NCBI GenBank assembly: GCA_963556495.2
Contig: OY747705.1
Span: forward strand, 6,353,501 to 6,417,500
Source: Valencia hispanica
Lineage: Eukaryota; Chordata; Actinopteri; Cyprinodontiformes; Valenciidae
Length of the DNA: 64,000 nucleotides
Direction: 5' to 3'
Below, piece after piece: positions 33,130 through 45,838 of the stretch. Numbering within the stretch: position 1 is the stretch's first letter; every line of letters starts with the position of its first letter. The notes under the pieces were generated by a model, which was given only the letters and a program-made list of their open reading frames with translations, was not told where the DNA came from and searched no databases. The position numbers and the translations under genes were made by a program.

Positions 33130-35350
33130 ACATGGAATCAATAAAAATATGTAGTCTTTACAGTAATTGCATGCTGTCAACTTCACCTTATAATCAGAAT
33201 TAAAGGTCAGTGGTTTCTGCTGATGGGTGATGACTGCTCACTTGCTCTGTAGTGTGTCTCCTCTCACACTCTGTGTGAAGCAGAGTGTGAGAACTTCAGC
33301 AGAACTTCAGCAGATCTCTTTGTTATTTCCTCCTGTCTTTCAGCATGTGATAACTTTTGTCCTGCCTGTAATTTACATAAATATACATACACATTTCTTT
33401 TTGCTAAATTCTTGTTTTGTTCATTATTTAAATGAGATCAAACTGCATCAGAGCAAATACAGCATCATTCAACCGCACATTTTTAGAGCAAAACTAACTT
33501 TGATTGCTGTATAAACATATAGTATAGACATTTAGCATGTGTAATTTACCTCTTAATGTTTTGCTGTATTTGAACAATTTCTATGAAAGTGTTTAATTGC
33601 CAAAGCAAAGAAATAAATTCAAGAGCAGTATTTTCTTATAACAAGAAACTTTCTCTGTTTAACATGATAGAAATATATGTTCGTCTGACAGATTATCAAT
33701 ATATAAAACTCATAAAGAATTTTATAACTCACTTTGGTCAAAAAGTATCTTGTTATAACAAGTGTCTGCTCCTGAATTTATTTCCTAGCTCTGGTAGTTA
33801 AACACTGTTGTAACTTTCTGTTGTGTTTTAACTGAAACTTGTTGATCCCTAATAAAGAGGAGGGTTTGCTATTGAGTTGTTGAAATGGTATCCATCAGCC
33901 ATATAATCAGATACTTTGTACGTTGTAGGAAACCTGTCTGCATCGTAAAACAAGGAATTTGTGAAAAATGATCTGCAAAAGAAAGATGTCATAATGCCAT
34001 ACTTACATTATTATGCACAGTTTTGCATGCACCTTCATTAGAGCGTATACCAGTTAAGTAATCAGTTAATATCTCAGCATCTAGGCATGGCATACAAAAT
34101 GCCTTTCTTCTTGTCATTTTAAAGCTCCTAAATTCGTATTCCTGATCTCTGAACTTGAATTAATTAAATGTTATTGTGTAGAGGCTGGCCTTAGAAGTAG
34201 CTCTTCTCAAGCACAGCACTGTTGTCTACGAGCTAGTACAGAAATGATCTTGGGCAGTCTACACAGATGGGTAGAGACAAAATGCATTTTAGAAACACTC
34301 TTTTGTCACAAATTGTAAAAGGAAATTTCTCAGAAAAGTAAATAAAACAATATAGGTCATGGAAGGCGACTTGTTGAAGACAAGTTTTGAATCTGGCGTC
34401 AATATTCTAGAACATGTCCGAGGCCAAATAACTCATCTATTGGTGAAGATGACTAGCTGGGTTGCTCATTGGAAGAGGATTTCATGGAGCCACACCTATT
34501 TTTAAAAAACTTACCAGAAGGATGACTCAGAGTAGGATCAAGTGAAAAACTGGCAGCTTCCATGATGGGCTCAGTCTAAGACCTCTAATTCTTTTGAAAG
34601 CCTCTAGTAAGGCTCTACAAAGCTCATCAGTGTCAGACAGCAGGTTACATACACAAAATAGTTCCAAATCAAGAGCATAGCAAAGAAAAACTAATAATGG
34701 ACAGTTCACACTCTAATATACTAATTCAATGTTCCTTTCCTTTAATATGTAGCAGATTGAGGAGAAGTTTCACTGTTTCCCTATATGTCAACTTGTCGTT
34801 TTTAACAGACAGAATTAAACATGTATTATCCCACTTTTGTTTTGATTGTGTTTTAGCTGATTTCTTCTTGGACTCAGGGCAAATGAATCTCATCCTGAGC
34901 ATAAAAAATGGTAAACTCATTTATGGGTTTATTTTTCCCTTGATTACTCAGTAATTAATCTTCATCATTACTGGCTGCTCTCTATCTGTATCTATCATCT
35001 TTCTACGGCTCATGTACACCACTCACACATGAGGAAAAGTGCAACTCTCCTAATCTCCCTGTTTTCTCTTTAATTTTTGCCTGAGAAAAACTAGTTTGCC
35101 TCTGTCACCCATATGCACATAACTGTACGGAAAGTATTCTAAACAACTGTTCGGTCCAATTGGGTGGATTAGAGGATTTAGTACTGATACAGACAGAGCC
35201 AGAATTTGTTCCAGATCATACTCCCACATGCTCTAGAATCTGGGGATGGAAGATAAATTCTCTTTTGACATATTGTAAATGGACTGAATTTATAAAGCAA
35301 TTTTGCAATCTAGTCACACTAGAACCAGATTCATATTAAATGGAAATGAC
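33130..35350. other. sequence without recognised genes
   Basis: A small palindrome, CACACTCTG ... CAGAGTGTG, lies at about 33258-33282. The rest is AT-rich with no supported feature. Confidence 0.4.
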
Positions 35351-35354
35351 TTTA

Positions 35355-35443
35355 CTATTGCATTGAAATGACTTTTCTTGGAAAGTGCCTTGAGATGACA
35401 TGTGTTGTGAATTGGCACTATATAAATAAACTGAATTGAAACA
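35355..35443 (+). mobile_element. L2-type LINE 3' tail
   Basis: GAAAGTGCCTTGAGATGACA is followed by GTGAATTGGCACTATATAAA and TAAACTGAATTGAA. It is close to the tails at 41.55 kb (+) and 27.36 kb (-). Only the 3' end is recognisable. Confidence 0.75.
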
Positions 35444-35454
35444 TTCATACACGA

Positions 35455-35545
35455 TACACAGATCTTCAGGCAACTTGCGGTTAAGGACCTTTCCCAATAC
35501 ACAGATTGTGAGACAACTAATCTTCCCACTGAGCCAAAGTTGCAT
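35455..35545 (-). mobile_element. SINE head fragment, antisense
   Basis: The minus strand reads CTTTGGCTCAGTGGGAAGAT, an A-box-like tRNA start, then GTTGTCTCACAATCTGTGTA. The B box is decayed. It lies directly beside an L2-type tail. Confidence 0.45.
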
Positions 35546-35971
35546 CTTATGCTGTGTGCTGATTGACCTGAGAAAATGATAGTTTTCTGAAAATAAAGTT
35601 TAACCTGGGAATTTGGGACTTTTGCAAGATATTGTCCACTCAGCCTATTTCCTCCACCCTTAAAAACCATTGCTTTCCCACTTAGCTTTAACTAGTGAAC
35701 TGGTAAACAAAGCTCCCACCAAATTTAATTCTCTGAGAAAACGGCATGTTTCGAACTTAACACCTTTTTCTTGACGATTGTTTTCTGGTTTAAGAAATTT
35801 GAAAACACGATTTTCCATAAAAAGGATCTTAAATGTAATTTTTGTTGGTGGTCCTTGTTTCTTTGTAAATGAGTACATTCTTTAAAACTAATGACTGGAA
35901 CCCAACGACACTGTTGTAATCCAAGTGCAATAAACCTAAGATTATGTAAACAACTTAATGTACATTTTATT

Positions 35972-36200
35972 GGGCGACTGGTTCAGTAGTCATCATATTT
36001 CTCTTGTGTTGTATTTCTTTTGCGTCCTCCGGAAGTTGTAGGTTTAATTTCAGCTTCCTCCTGTCACAACTTTGACCCCAAGTTTGCTACTGATGATTGG
36101 TGTGTGAAAATGTGCTCATTTGTCAGTCAAACTGGGTGAATGTGGCTCTCATGTATAGCGCTGGTCAGTATGACAAGAAAAGCACTACATAAGGTCAGTC
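35972..36200 (+). mobile_element. tRNA-derived SINE, sense
   Basis: GACTGGTTCAGTAGTCATCA (A-box-like) is followed about 45 bases later by GTTGTAGGTTTAATTTCAGC (B box), then TTCCTCCTGTCACAAC. The body ends in a TATAGCGCTGGTCAG tail. Shares GGAAGTTGTAGGTTxxATT and the tail with the antisense SINE at 9920-10160. Confidence 0.65.
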
Positions 36201-36819
36201 CATTATGGATCTACATTCAGGTATTCCTAAACATCTTCTAATGAGTACTACCTCGTTGATTTCCTCAAACAGGGATGTGCACAGAAAACCTCCAAATGAA
36301 AGCATCCATGTTGCATCCTTATCAGGTGCCCGATAACCTTAAATAACTCTTTTGAATGCAGAGGAGCAGCAGAGACCTACTCTGAACTCCCCCCTCTCTC
36401 TCTCTAAGGTGTTTGATCAGTCATGATCTATACCTTAGCTCATTGATGATTGTTGGAAAGTTGATGAACTTTTAAAAGGTTTCAGAATTCAATACCACAT
36501 TTACCTTGTTGTTGAGTATAGGCAGCATGGGGTGTTAAATGCACCATAACAAAAACTCTGTGCTGTCTCCGACCTGCTTTCCCATGCAAATTTGTAATGG
36601 CCGTGGAGAAACAGGCCTGTCTGGGCAAAGCTGCAATAACACATTATGGGACCAGTAGACATCCCCCCCTCTGAAATTTACATATCCCAACCCACTTGCA
36701 CCACATCATTGTGTCAACCGCAGAACAACTCTAGCCCAAGGTAATGCTAACATCCTCAATGGACGAGAGGAAAACAGCAAGGCAGAATGTCAGAGCACAG
36801 ATGTACCTTGCCACTTTGA
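36201..36819. other. sequence without recognised genes
   Basis: No feature supported. Confidence 0.4.
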
Positions 36820-36821
36820 TA

Positions 36822-38170
36822 CAGTTGTGGCCAAAAGTTTTGAGAATGACACAAATATTAGTTTTCACAAAGTTTGCTGCAAAACTACTTTTATATCTTT
36901 TTTCAGTTGTTTCTGTTATGTACTGAAATATAATTACAAGCACTTTATACGTTTCAAAGGCTTTTATTGACAATTACATGACATTTATGCAAAGAGTCAG
37001 TATTTGCAGTGTTGGCCCTTCTTTTTCAGGACCTCTGCAATTTGACTGGGCATGCTCTCAATCAACTTCTGGGCCATATCCTGACTGATAGCAACCCATT
37101 CTTTCATAATCATTTCTTGGAGTTTGTCAGAATTAGTGGGTTTTTGTTTGTCCACCCCCCTCTTGAGGACTGACCACAAGTTCTCAATGGGATTAAGATC
37201 TGGGGAGTTTCTAGGCCATGGATTGTTGGAAGAAGTTGCTGTTGGAGGGTGTTTTGGTACCATTCTTTATTCATGGCTGTGTTTTTGGATGAGAAGCAAC
37301 CCCACACATGAATGGTCACAGGATGCTTTACTGTTGGCATGACACAGGACTGATGGAAGCGCTCACCTTTTCTTCTCCGGACAAGCCTTTTTCCAGATGC
37401 CCCAAACAATCGGAAAGAGCCTTCATCGGAGAATATGACTTTGCCCCAGTCCTCAGCAGTCCATTCACCAGACTTTCTGCAGAAGATCAATCTGTCCCTG
37501 ATGTTTTTTTTTGGAGAGAAGTGGCTTCTTTGCTGCCCTTCTTGACACCAGGCCATCTTCCAAAAATCTTCGCCTCACTGTGCAAGCTCTGCACTGGTGG
37601 CACTTCGATACCGCAGCTGAATCCTCTTTAGGAGACGATCCTGGCGCTTGCTGGACTTTCTTGGACGCCCTGAAGCCTTCTTGACAAGAATTGAACCTCT
37701 TTCCTTGAAGTTCTTGATAATCCTATAACTTGTTGATTTAGGTGCAATTTTAGTAGCCACAATATCCTTGCCTGTGAAGCCATTTTTATGCAACGCAATG
37801 ATGGCTGCACGCGTTTCTTTGCTGGTCACCATGGTTAACAATGGAAGAACAATGATTTCAAGCATCACCCTCCTTTTAACATGTCAAGTCTGCCATTCTA
37901 ACCCAATCAGCCTGACATAATGATCTCCAGCCTTGTGCTCGTCAACATTCTCACCTGAGTTAACAAGCGATTACTGAAATGATCTCAGCATGTCCTTTAA
38001 TGACAGCAATGAAATGCATTGGAATTTTCATGGCAAATAAGGACTATGCAATTCATCTGATCACTGTTCATAACATTCTGCAGTATATGCAAATTGCTAT
38101 TATAAAAACTTAAGCAGCAACTTTTCCAATTTCCAATATTTATGTAATTCTCAAAACTTGGCCACGACTG
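36822..38170 (-). mobile_element. Tc1-like transposon with intact ends, deleted transposase
   Basis: The ends CAGTTGTGGCC and CAGTCGTGGCC (right end reverse-complemented) continue into AGTTTTGAGAATxACA. TA flanks both (36820-36821, 38171-38172). The minus strand encodes a transposase in three pieces. MVTSKETRAAIIALHKNGFT...SGRPRKS is the paired HTH and GRPR region. KVIFSDEGSFRLFG carries the first catalytic Asp. NSPDLNPIENLWSVLKR carries the terminal Glu. The middle block with the second Asp (usually QDGAPCH) is missing, and the frame shifts exactly there. Deletions also remove sequence after SAELAQ and after CFSSK. Nonautonomous, but its termini could still be substrates. Confidence 0.92.
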
Positions 38171-38640
38171 TACATTCATATCCAATCGCTGGTGAACTGG
38201 TTGTTGTTCCTCGACATCGCAACCTTCTTCTGACTCTGGCTCAAACATACAGTTGAATGACAAATAGATCCAAAGCTTGCCTATTCTGAGCTATCTGTAT
38301 ACTGTACATGACTGTACACAGAGATTCTAGCTTCAGGTGTTTTTAGCTTTAGGCATAAAGTCATGGAGACATCGAGGTAAACCAGCCAATCAGCATGCAC
38401 CTCATTTATTATCGATCTCCTGGCCGAGCGGCTGGGAAAACCAGTGTTTCCATTCTATGGCTTTATTATAGGGTTGTATTTGGCCATTTGTCAGGGCCTG
38501 GACCATTTCCAGCCCCAACAAAGTTTCATATTCCATACAAAGGCTCAAAGAAGAGTTTCCAACTGTCAAAAAACATTCTAGAACCTCTTTAAACCGAGAG
38601 CATAACCTTTTGGCTTCGCTCTTATCAATAAACTGACTGA
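38171..38640. other. sequence without recognised genes
   Basis: Lies between the Tc1 element and the GC-rich LINE block. A minus-strand open frame starts here and runs into the GC-rich repeat; I do not support it as a gene. Confidence 0.35.
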
Positions 38641-41605
38641 ATTCGGGGCTCTGGGGCGCCGCGCCCCCTAGCTGTGGTCCTGGCCGGGGGTCGGCCGGCG
38701 TGGGGGTCTCTGTTGCCTGTGGGGGTCGGGGCCGGCCGGCATGTGCAGCCGCCTCTCTCTTTTTCTCTGGGCCGATTGTCATCGCCGGTCCCTGTATGGC
38801 GTCTCGCCTTGTTTGCTGGTTGGGGTGCCTGGCTGCTTGTTGCAGCGGCTGGGTGGCATTTCTGGGCATTTCAGTCCTTTTTCGCACTGGACTTAGCTCC
38901 TGGATCTGGTCTTTGTGCGCTGCTGGGCGCTGGGGTCCGGCGTTTGCCCAGGTTCCGTCGTACCTGTGGGTAGACTGGCCGGGTAGTGGGCGTGCAGGGC
39001 AGGTGGGTGGGGCGCTGGGTTTGGTTGCCTGCCGGGCCATTGAGCAGCAGTGGTCGCTCCACAAAGGAATGGGGATGGTGGATGTTGGCCTGGTGGGTCG
39101 GCCGCCCGGTTCATCGGTTTGCTCCTGGTCTGGGCGGGTATGTCGCGGGGGTTTGGGCTGCTGGGGCCTCCGATGCGCAGGTGGCGCTGGGGGCCTCCTT
39201 TCCTGGCGGGGAGGCTATTGCTAACTAGCGACAGATGCTCTCCCCCTACGAGGGCACTTGGACGGGGGGGGAGGGGTGTGCTGGAGGGGGGGGCGAACTC
39301 AACCTGGGTGTCTAGTGTCTTTTGTGTTCTGATATTAGAGCGAATGTCAGGGTGGGTTTAGTTCTCCTTCTGGGAGGGGGCTGGGGGGACTGCCTTGGGG
39401 TCCGTGGGGCTTGGTGGTGCTGTGGCCGTGGGCCCTGGGTTGAACGTGCCATGGACTCCCTCCCCTGGTGGATCCCAGTGAACAGCGCTGCCTATTGGGG
39501 TCAGTGGGGGAGCTGGCTCCCTGGGAAGACATTTTGTCTCCCAGTCCTTCCCTCCCCATCCCCCAAAGCATCTGTCCACCCGCTCCATCACTTTACCACT
39601 CATATAGGGTCTTGGGGCATGTGCACATCACTAGGGTGCGAAGAGGGGTTTCCCTCCTCGCTATCCCGTGGCGTCCTGCGTCCCAATTTTAATATACAAC
39701 TTAGACACTCCCACTTATAACATTTTCATGCGACACACATGTAGGGACTTTGGGGTGGGCACACTTTTCGGCATCCAGAGGGGGAGCGGTTCAATCAGCT
39801 TCACCTCTGGTGCCGGTGCCCACTCTTAAACCACATACAGACACTGAGGGCTCGGGGTGGGGGTTGGGGAATGTGTGGCTGCCTTCCCCACATCCCACCC
39901 CTCTGTTTTAAATGCACATTATTACAACACGCATCAACACCATACTTGAGTGGGAGGATAGAGGCTAGGGGTCTTCTTACACCCCTGTTCGCTACCGGCC
40001 ATCAGGGGTTGGGGTCCGGAGGAGGAACAGGTGGTCTGGTCGGGGTCCTAGGCTGTCGGGCTGCCTCGCCACTGTGGGGCCCTTGGCGGTCTGCTTGTCT
40101 CCGTCCTAGAAGGTAGGGGGTCCATCTCCTGGGTCCGGGGGCTAGTGGCTCTACTGGGGCATCGGTACCTTGACCTGGGAGCATGAAGTGTGTATGGGGT
40201 GTATGAGTGAGGGTACAGCGTCATTTCTTGGGTGTCTTGGTGAGTTAGTGAGAATGTATGTGTTTAAGAGGGAGGGAACGTATGACTGTCTGTATGTCTT
40301 TGTCTGCCTGTCAGGTTGGGTCTTGGGCTGCCCTCTCGCCTGGCGCACCTCAGGTCTTACATTTAATGGGGGGCCTATTTCCCCTCCGTCACTCCCCGCC
40401 GGTGACGGATGCCCCTGCCTACTGGTGCGTCGGTGGTCAATCCGATTCGGACCTGGTGTGTGCCTGGCCGGGCCTGGGGGGGCCGGTGTGTCGGTCCGCC
40501 AATGTGCTGGGCTGATATCTTCCTTTGGTTGGTTGGGGCACCTCTTTTAGAGGTGCCAGGTTTGGGATTGTTGGGTGGTGCCTGCTCGGTGGCTCGGCGG
40601 GACACGGATCCAGCGTCTCTGCTCATTCGATCACCTGTTCTGTGCGCACCGTGCGTGGTCGGTTCATTGGCAGGTTGGACCGGCCCTGGCCTTTGTTGGA
40701 TGCCTGGTCTCGGCGCCCTGCGTTGCGCGGGATCAGGACTCGGGAGCTGGTACAACTTGGTGTCCAGGTGCTGGCTGAGCTTGGCCTGGGGATGCTATCC
40801 ATCCGCTGCTGCTATCGGTGGGGCGCCCCGACGTGGGGCAGGGCTGGGGCGCTGGGATGTTGGCGGTGGGGATTGGCCCAGGGTGGTGTCGGCGCGTGGC
40901 AGCTGGCCGCGGCCCCTGCGGTGCCAGGGGCCCCTCGTCGGGCGGTCCCTTGTCGGGTCTCTGCTGGGGGGTGGGGCGCCCCGTGGGCTCGTCACTGCTG
41001 CCCCCGGGCCCCTGCATAGTAGCCTCTGGACGTTCCCCTGGGGTTCTCCTTTGCTCCTCTCTTGGGGGATGCGGTCGACCCCGCCCGGGTCCCCCTGGGG
41101 CTCTGGGGGTCCTTTGGACGTCTTGGCTCCGATCTCCTTCATGTCTGCATCGATTCCTGGGAGACGGATTGATGCCTGCTCACACCAGCTATCGAACACT
41201 CTTATGGAGAAACCTTATATCTACCAGCATGCTAACACACACACATAGATGTGGGGTCTCTGGTGTTTACAGATATATTCTTGGGCTGAGGTTATCATTA
41301 CTAGAGCTTGATTAATCGGTACCATGAGTTTTTCTGTGACATTGCTGTTGTATTTTTATATCCATTCTTGTGTGATGTGGTTGTGTAGTTCTTAGTTCAC
41401 GATGTTAGGTTTGTTTTGTCAATGTTTCTTTTTCGTGTTTTGTTTTGCTTTTTCCCCTCTCTCTGCCCTCCTGTGGGTATGGAGGCAGACTTCAATGTTT
41501 TCCTGTGTTTTCTTTGTTCCCTTTCCTCTCTTGTATTTTCAACTCACATGACATCTGTTGTGAATTGGCGCTATATAAATAAACTGAATTGAATTGAATT
41601 GAACT
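38641..41605 (+). mobile_element. G-rich 3' region of an L2-type LINE
   Basis: From GGGGCTCTGGGGCGCCGCGC the + strand is strikingly G- and T-rich until about 41.1 kb. It then becomes a T-rich 3' UTR ending in CTATATAAATAAACTGAATT plus a (GAATT)n tail at 41576-41603, identical in style to the L2 tails elsewhere here. Because of the skew, many long overlapping open frames appear on both strands (up to 279 codons at 40409-41248), but none shows an RT, endonuclease or other domain. I read the block as LINE 3' UTR or an associated GC-rich repeat. G-runs near 39262-39293 have G-quadruplex potential. Confidence 0.55.
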
Positions 41606-43394
41606 CACCCTCTCTCATGACATTTTGTTTCCTACCGCTCTTCTTCGTCTTCTTTCTTTCTTCCCCTTAATTTTCCGTCTCCGTGTCCATAACATCAGGA
41701 AATAAAACCCCCAGCAATTCATAATAAAGATTTTTCACACATGTATCAAGTGGAGTACTATAGCAAAAGCTGTACTGCTCCGCTTGTGAAAGTAAATCTG
41801 TTGGGCTTCTACTTGGTACTCAGACACCAATTCTGAGCTCCACACTGCCAAACAGGACACGTAAAAAATAAAAATTAAAAATTAACTGACTGAATTCCAG
41901 CATCAGTCTTTCCTTCTGAGCAGGGATGTGCAGACAGTGGTTTGCTGATTGCATTTAGTTTTGACTGTGCAGTAATCCTGAATGATGGTGGAGGGGGGAG
42001 TTTAAAGTCAGTCTGTAGCCCTACATGCCTAAGATGTTTCCTGCTTCACCACACCTGAATGGTTAATGACAAGACCTCTGCAGAAGTTGAAAAGATGTTG
42101 AGCATGTAATTTAGTCATTGGAATGACTTATCTTGTAGCATGAACACATCTAATAACATACAGGACACTGGCCCTTGAGGACTGTTGTTTGTGTCTCAGA
42201 ACAGACACAAACAACACAAAAAGCACTGAGCTAAGAGAACTTTCTATTGAAAAGAATAACAAAGTACGCTAAGGCAATGGCAGCAATAGGTTTGTAAGTG
42301 TTTCAGAGAGAAGCAGACCTAAATACGTACATAAGTACTTACCCGGTAGTAGTTTGTGTGAGTCAGAAAGTAACGGCAGTAAACATTGTTCATGTTTTTG
42401 TCCATTAAAGAGACTTTGATAGCTCAGGAAAACATAAGAAATACACAACATTTTGGGACTCGTCTTTAAAGCTGGGTAGGGGTCTACTTCAAAGACAACA
42501 TTTGCAAGCTGCTTTCCAATGAGAGGAGCCAGCTAACTAAAGTCTGCTGCCCATTCAATTTTCTGAACCACCAGTCTTAGAGCAAAGGGCTTTGTTAGAA
42601 AATATTAAACAACCTCAACCTCTAAGTCTAATTTTTGAAGCTTGTTTACGGACAAAATGGGGACTGAAAATTGCGTAAGTCACTTTCTACACGTACTTTG
42701 TGATTGATAAAAAAACAAAACGGAAAAATGTGTGCACATTGCTTATGCACATTTTGGACATAGAAGACACTGACACCGCAGCCGGTGAGATGGAAAAATT
42801 GTGAATTGAAGCCACATTTTCAGACTTGTAGACCCTCGCACACACACCCACACACACACATCACACATGCATACATATCTACATTGCTGATCCCTTGTTA
42901 GCTTTTGGGCTACTATTGTACAAGATGCCACTCAGTCATTATATTCTGATATTGACACATTTGTATCCATGCTGAACTATGACATTCCTGCATTGTTGTT
43001 TTTCTAATACTTTAATATTATTAATTACTTAATTAGTTTCTGTAATTCCTAATTGCATTTGTTTTATCACCAATCATTAGCTAGTTTAATTTATTAGTTT
43101 GCTTATTAACCCTTTTCCCTTTTTACTAGGGAGTGTAGTTGCATGTTGCCAGTTTAGTAATGAAGTTTATTGACTCAATATTTTGACTGTTAGGTTGAGC
43201 CATTGTGTTAATAGATACTCTTGCTTTGAAGATAAGTTGTAAATGCTATAATGCCACCCCATTATGCTGGTATTTGCAAAACTGTACTTGACAGAGACTG
43301 AATGTTGCTTGGCTGATGATTCCTGCTAATCAGTTGGTGTCCCAGCTTGTTAGTTTGATTTACAGAAAATTCAAACTTTATTAATAATTTTGTT
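41606..43394. other. sequence without recognised genes
   Basis: Holds a perfect 13-bp hairpin (42184-42215) and a short CA tract at 42838-42862. Otherwise AT-rich and unassigned. Confidence 0.45.
42184..42215. other. perfect 13-bp hairpin
   Basis: GTTGTTTGTGTCT, a 6-base spacer CAGAAC, then the exact reverse complement. No associated gene. Confidence 0.8.
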
Positions 43395-43765
43395 GGTGTT
43401 GTGACGCAGATAGGTAGGATTTGGCTATGAATAAATATGAATAATTGCCTAGGGCAATTATTAATAAGATTAATAATTTTATGATAAAATTACCAAGTTT
43501 AGGGGCACCATCCTGGTGGATTCCAGGAACATATACCCAAATTGTTCAGTCTCAGTTTATGTTTATGATTACCAGCCTGATAAGGCTGAGACACTTAAAC
43601 AATAAATGAAGGAATAAGTTCTTACGCTGTGGACATTAATTGTACGCATCACTCCAAGTAATCCCAGACAATTTCTCTTTAAGTTAAGGGGACTATATTT
43701 AGAAAATAGAAAATCCCATCTATTATAAAGCATGCAAAAATTACCACAGATTTTAGACAACAATA

Positions 43766-44666
43766 CAGTTTTTCTCGATTGCTAAAACACATTTCTTGAA
43801 AGCAGCTCACCTTTTCTCTAAACTGTGAACACAAAACCCAATTTTCAAGCTACATTCACAAAACCTCAGACTCTTCTTGCAAAACCAAACTTTCCCCTCA
43901 AAACAGTTCAATCTGTGCTCAAAATTGAACTATGTTGTCAAATCGTGCCCCGAGTCAATCAAAATTAAAAACACTACTGAACAGTCACTAAACACTACGT
44001 AGAAAAATAGAAAACACAATACTCAGGACATGAAGCTGGAGAAATAAATGTTTATTGTTCACTGTAGGCTAAATGCAAGTTGCAAAAAAAAAGTGCATTT
44101 AGCACTTGTACAAAAAGACAAAACAGAAATCTAGTGCATTTACATGTACTGTATCACTTTTAAAAACAAACAGAAATCATATGTGCTTGCCACTTGTGTA
44201 CAGTAAGCCTATGTATACTGTAAATAAAGTACAACAAATACAAATAAGTGAGTTATTTAGCCACAGCATCATGTCTCCACACCTATGTCACCACAGGCAA
44301 GTCCCATGGCTTGCAGGAGATTTACCCTGGTGTAAGGTTGGCGTTCATATACCTTCCACCGCCATGAGGAGAAGAATTCCTCAATGGGGTTTAGGAAGGG
44401 GGCGTACGGTGGAAGGCAAAGATTGATAAAATGTTGGTTCATATTGAACCACTCTCTAACCTGGAGGGCTCTTTGAAAACTCACATTATCCCAAACAACA
44501 ACATAGATGGGATGCTCATCCTGCTGCCCCAACAGAGCATCTCGCATGTTATTGAGGAAAATGAGGAGCTGGTGAGTGTTGTAGGGCCCCAGGTTGGCAT
44601 GATGGTGGACAACCCCATGATTGCTGATGGCTGCACATAGGTTTGGGTCAGAAAAGGAGGGGGTGG
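43766..44666 (-). mobile_element. IS630/Tc1-type transposon, 5' truncated
   Basis: The left end (3' end of the element on the minus strand) starts CAGTTTTTCTCGATTGC directly after TA (43764-43765). The opposite terminus is absent: LTR-like sequence resumes at about 44667. Only the C-terminal half of the transposase remains. The insertion splits LTR copy B, so it is younger than that LTR. Confidence 0.65.
44269..44650 (-). pseudogene. IS630-like DDE transposase C-terminal fragment
   Basis: The minus-strand frame reads LCAAISNHGVVHHHANLGPY, then YVVVWDNVSFQRA with the second catalytic Asp, LCLPPYAPFLNPIEEFFSSW with the catalytic Glu, and RWKVYERQPYTRVNLLQAM. This is the DDE_3 catalytic half found in teleost IS630-type elements. 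The DNA-binding region and first Asp are missing, because the element is cut off about here; the open frame extends to 44673 in LTR sequence. The Asp-Glu half is undamaged, suggesting a fairly recent insertion. Confidence 0.85.
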
Positions 44667-44912
44667 CCCTCACTCCAGGGAGCCCAAGTCACAGAAAGCC
44701 TGTGGGACAAAGTCATGAATCTCAGTTCTGTGCCAAGATGGAGGGGAGCACATGTAGTGTAAGGAGACAAAGAGCCATAAACTAGCTTTGGCTAAAATGG
44801 ACAGAGCACATGGGCTGAAGCGCCCATGTGGAAGGCCTCAAAGAGAATGGAGTTAAACTCTTCAGCTAAGACCAGCTAATGCAGGCTGGATCGAGCCCGA
44901 CTCTGCCGACAG

Positions 44913-45116
<204 letters not shown>

Positions 45117-45682
45117 AAAGACAGCCGTGATCTGCCCAGGATAAAACGAACAGTTTCAAACACAGCAATTTTAGCTCAACTTATGCGTGCGGCGACGCAA
45201 AAATGAGCAAACAGGTACAGCGCTTAAAAACACTTTAACCCAACAATGAACGAGATCTAACTCGTTGAAACACTATTTTCTCAATTTATCTCCGCCCCGA
45301 CACAATATTAGTATAAATGAACCGGTTCAGTCCTACTTTGCCTTGAAGGAGGTCCAGTCCACTAGGAGGAGAGCAAATTGTGTCCGTAGTTGAGCAAGAA
45401 AAGGAAGAGTTATAAAAAAAAACATATACAGGATTTTAAGGACCGTGTGGCCCAAAGGCAGGCTGGATGGCCTGTAGGTCGACGTCTAACGAACTGTCTG
45501 GGAACAGTCCTGATATAGCTCACATGAAATACACAAACCGTTTGAGCACTTCGAAGCGAGTTCTTCCCCGGTCCAGCGGGTCAGAACAAAAGAGAATCTT
45601 CACCGGTGAGATGTCCTCTGTTCATCCGTAGTTCATCCAAGAACTTCTGGCTGGAGAACAGTTTGAAAATGGGCGCGACTCC

Positions 45683-45714
45683 ACTCTTATAGCCCCTTTG
45701 GCCGTGATGTCATC
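45683..45714 (-). promoter_or_regulatory. CRE-like site plus TATA-like box of LTR copy B
   Basis: Minus strand GATGACATC (45706-45714), then GGGCTATAAGAGT (45683-45695). Positionally equivalent to 22889-22914. Confidence 0.45.
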
Positions 45715-45838
45715 GCCAATGTCACCATGGGTGGTCACGGACCAATAGGAGTGTGTTGGGGGTCACTGCTAGGATTGCTGGGAAATGTGGTCTTCCAGCA
45801 GTCTGTTCAGTTCATTTTATGAGAAATGCAATCACAAC

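Noticed and set aside
38402..39064. 220-codon open frame on the minus strand
   Set aside because: It runs across the boundary of the C-rich strand of the LINE block, is Pro/Arg/Gln-biased by composition and shows no domain. Stops are rare there simply because the strand lacks A and T.
40409..41248. 279-codon open frame on the + strand
   Set aside because: Gly/Trp/Arg-rich translation of a G-rich repeat, with equally open frames overlapping on both strands. No motif.
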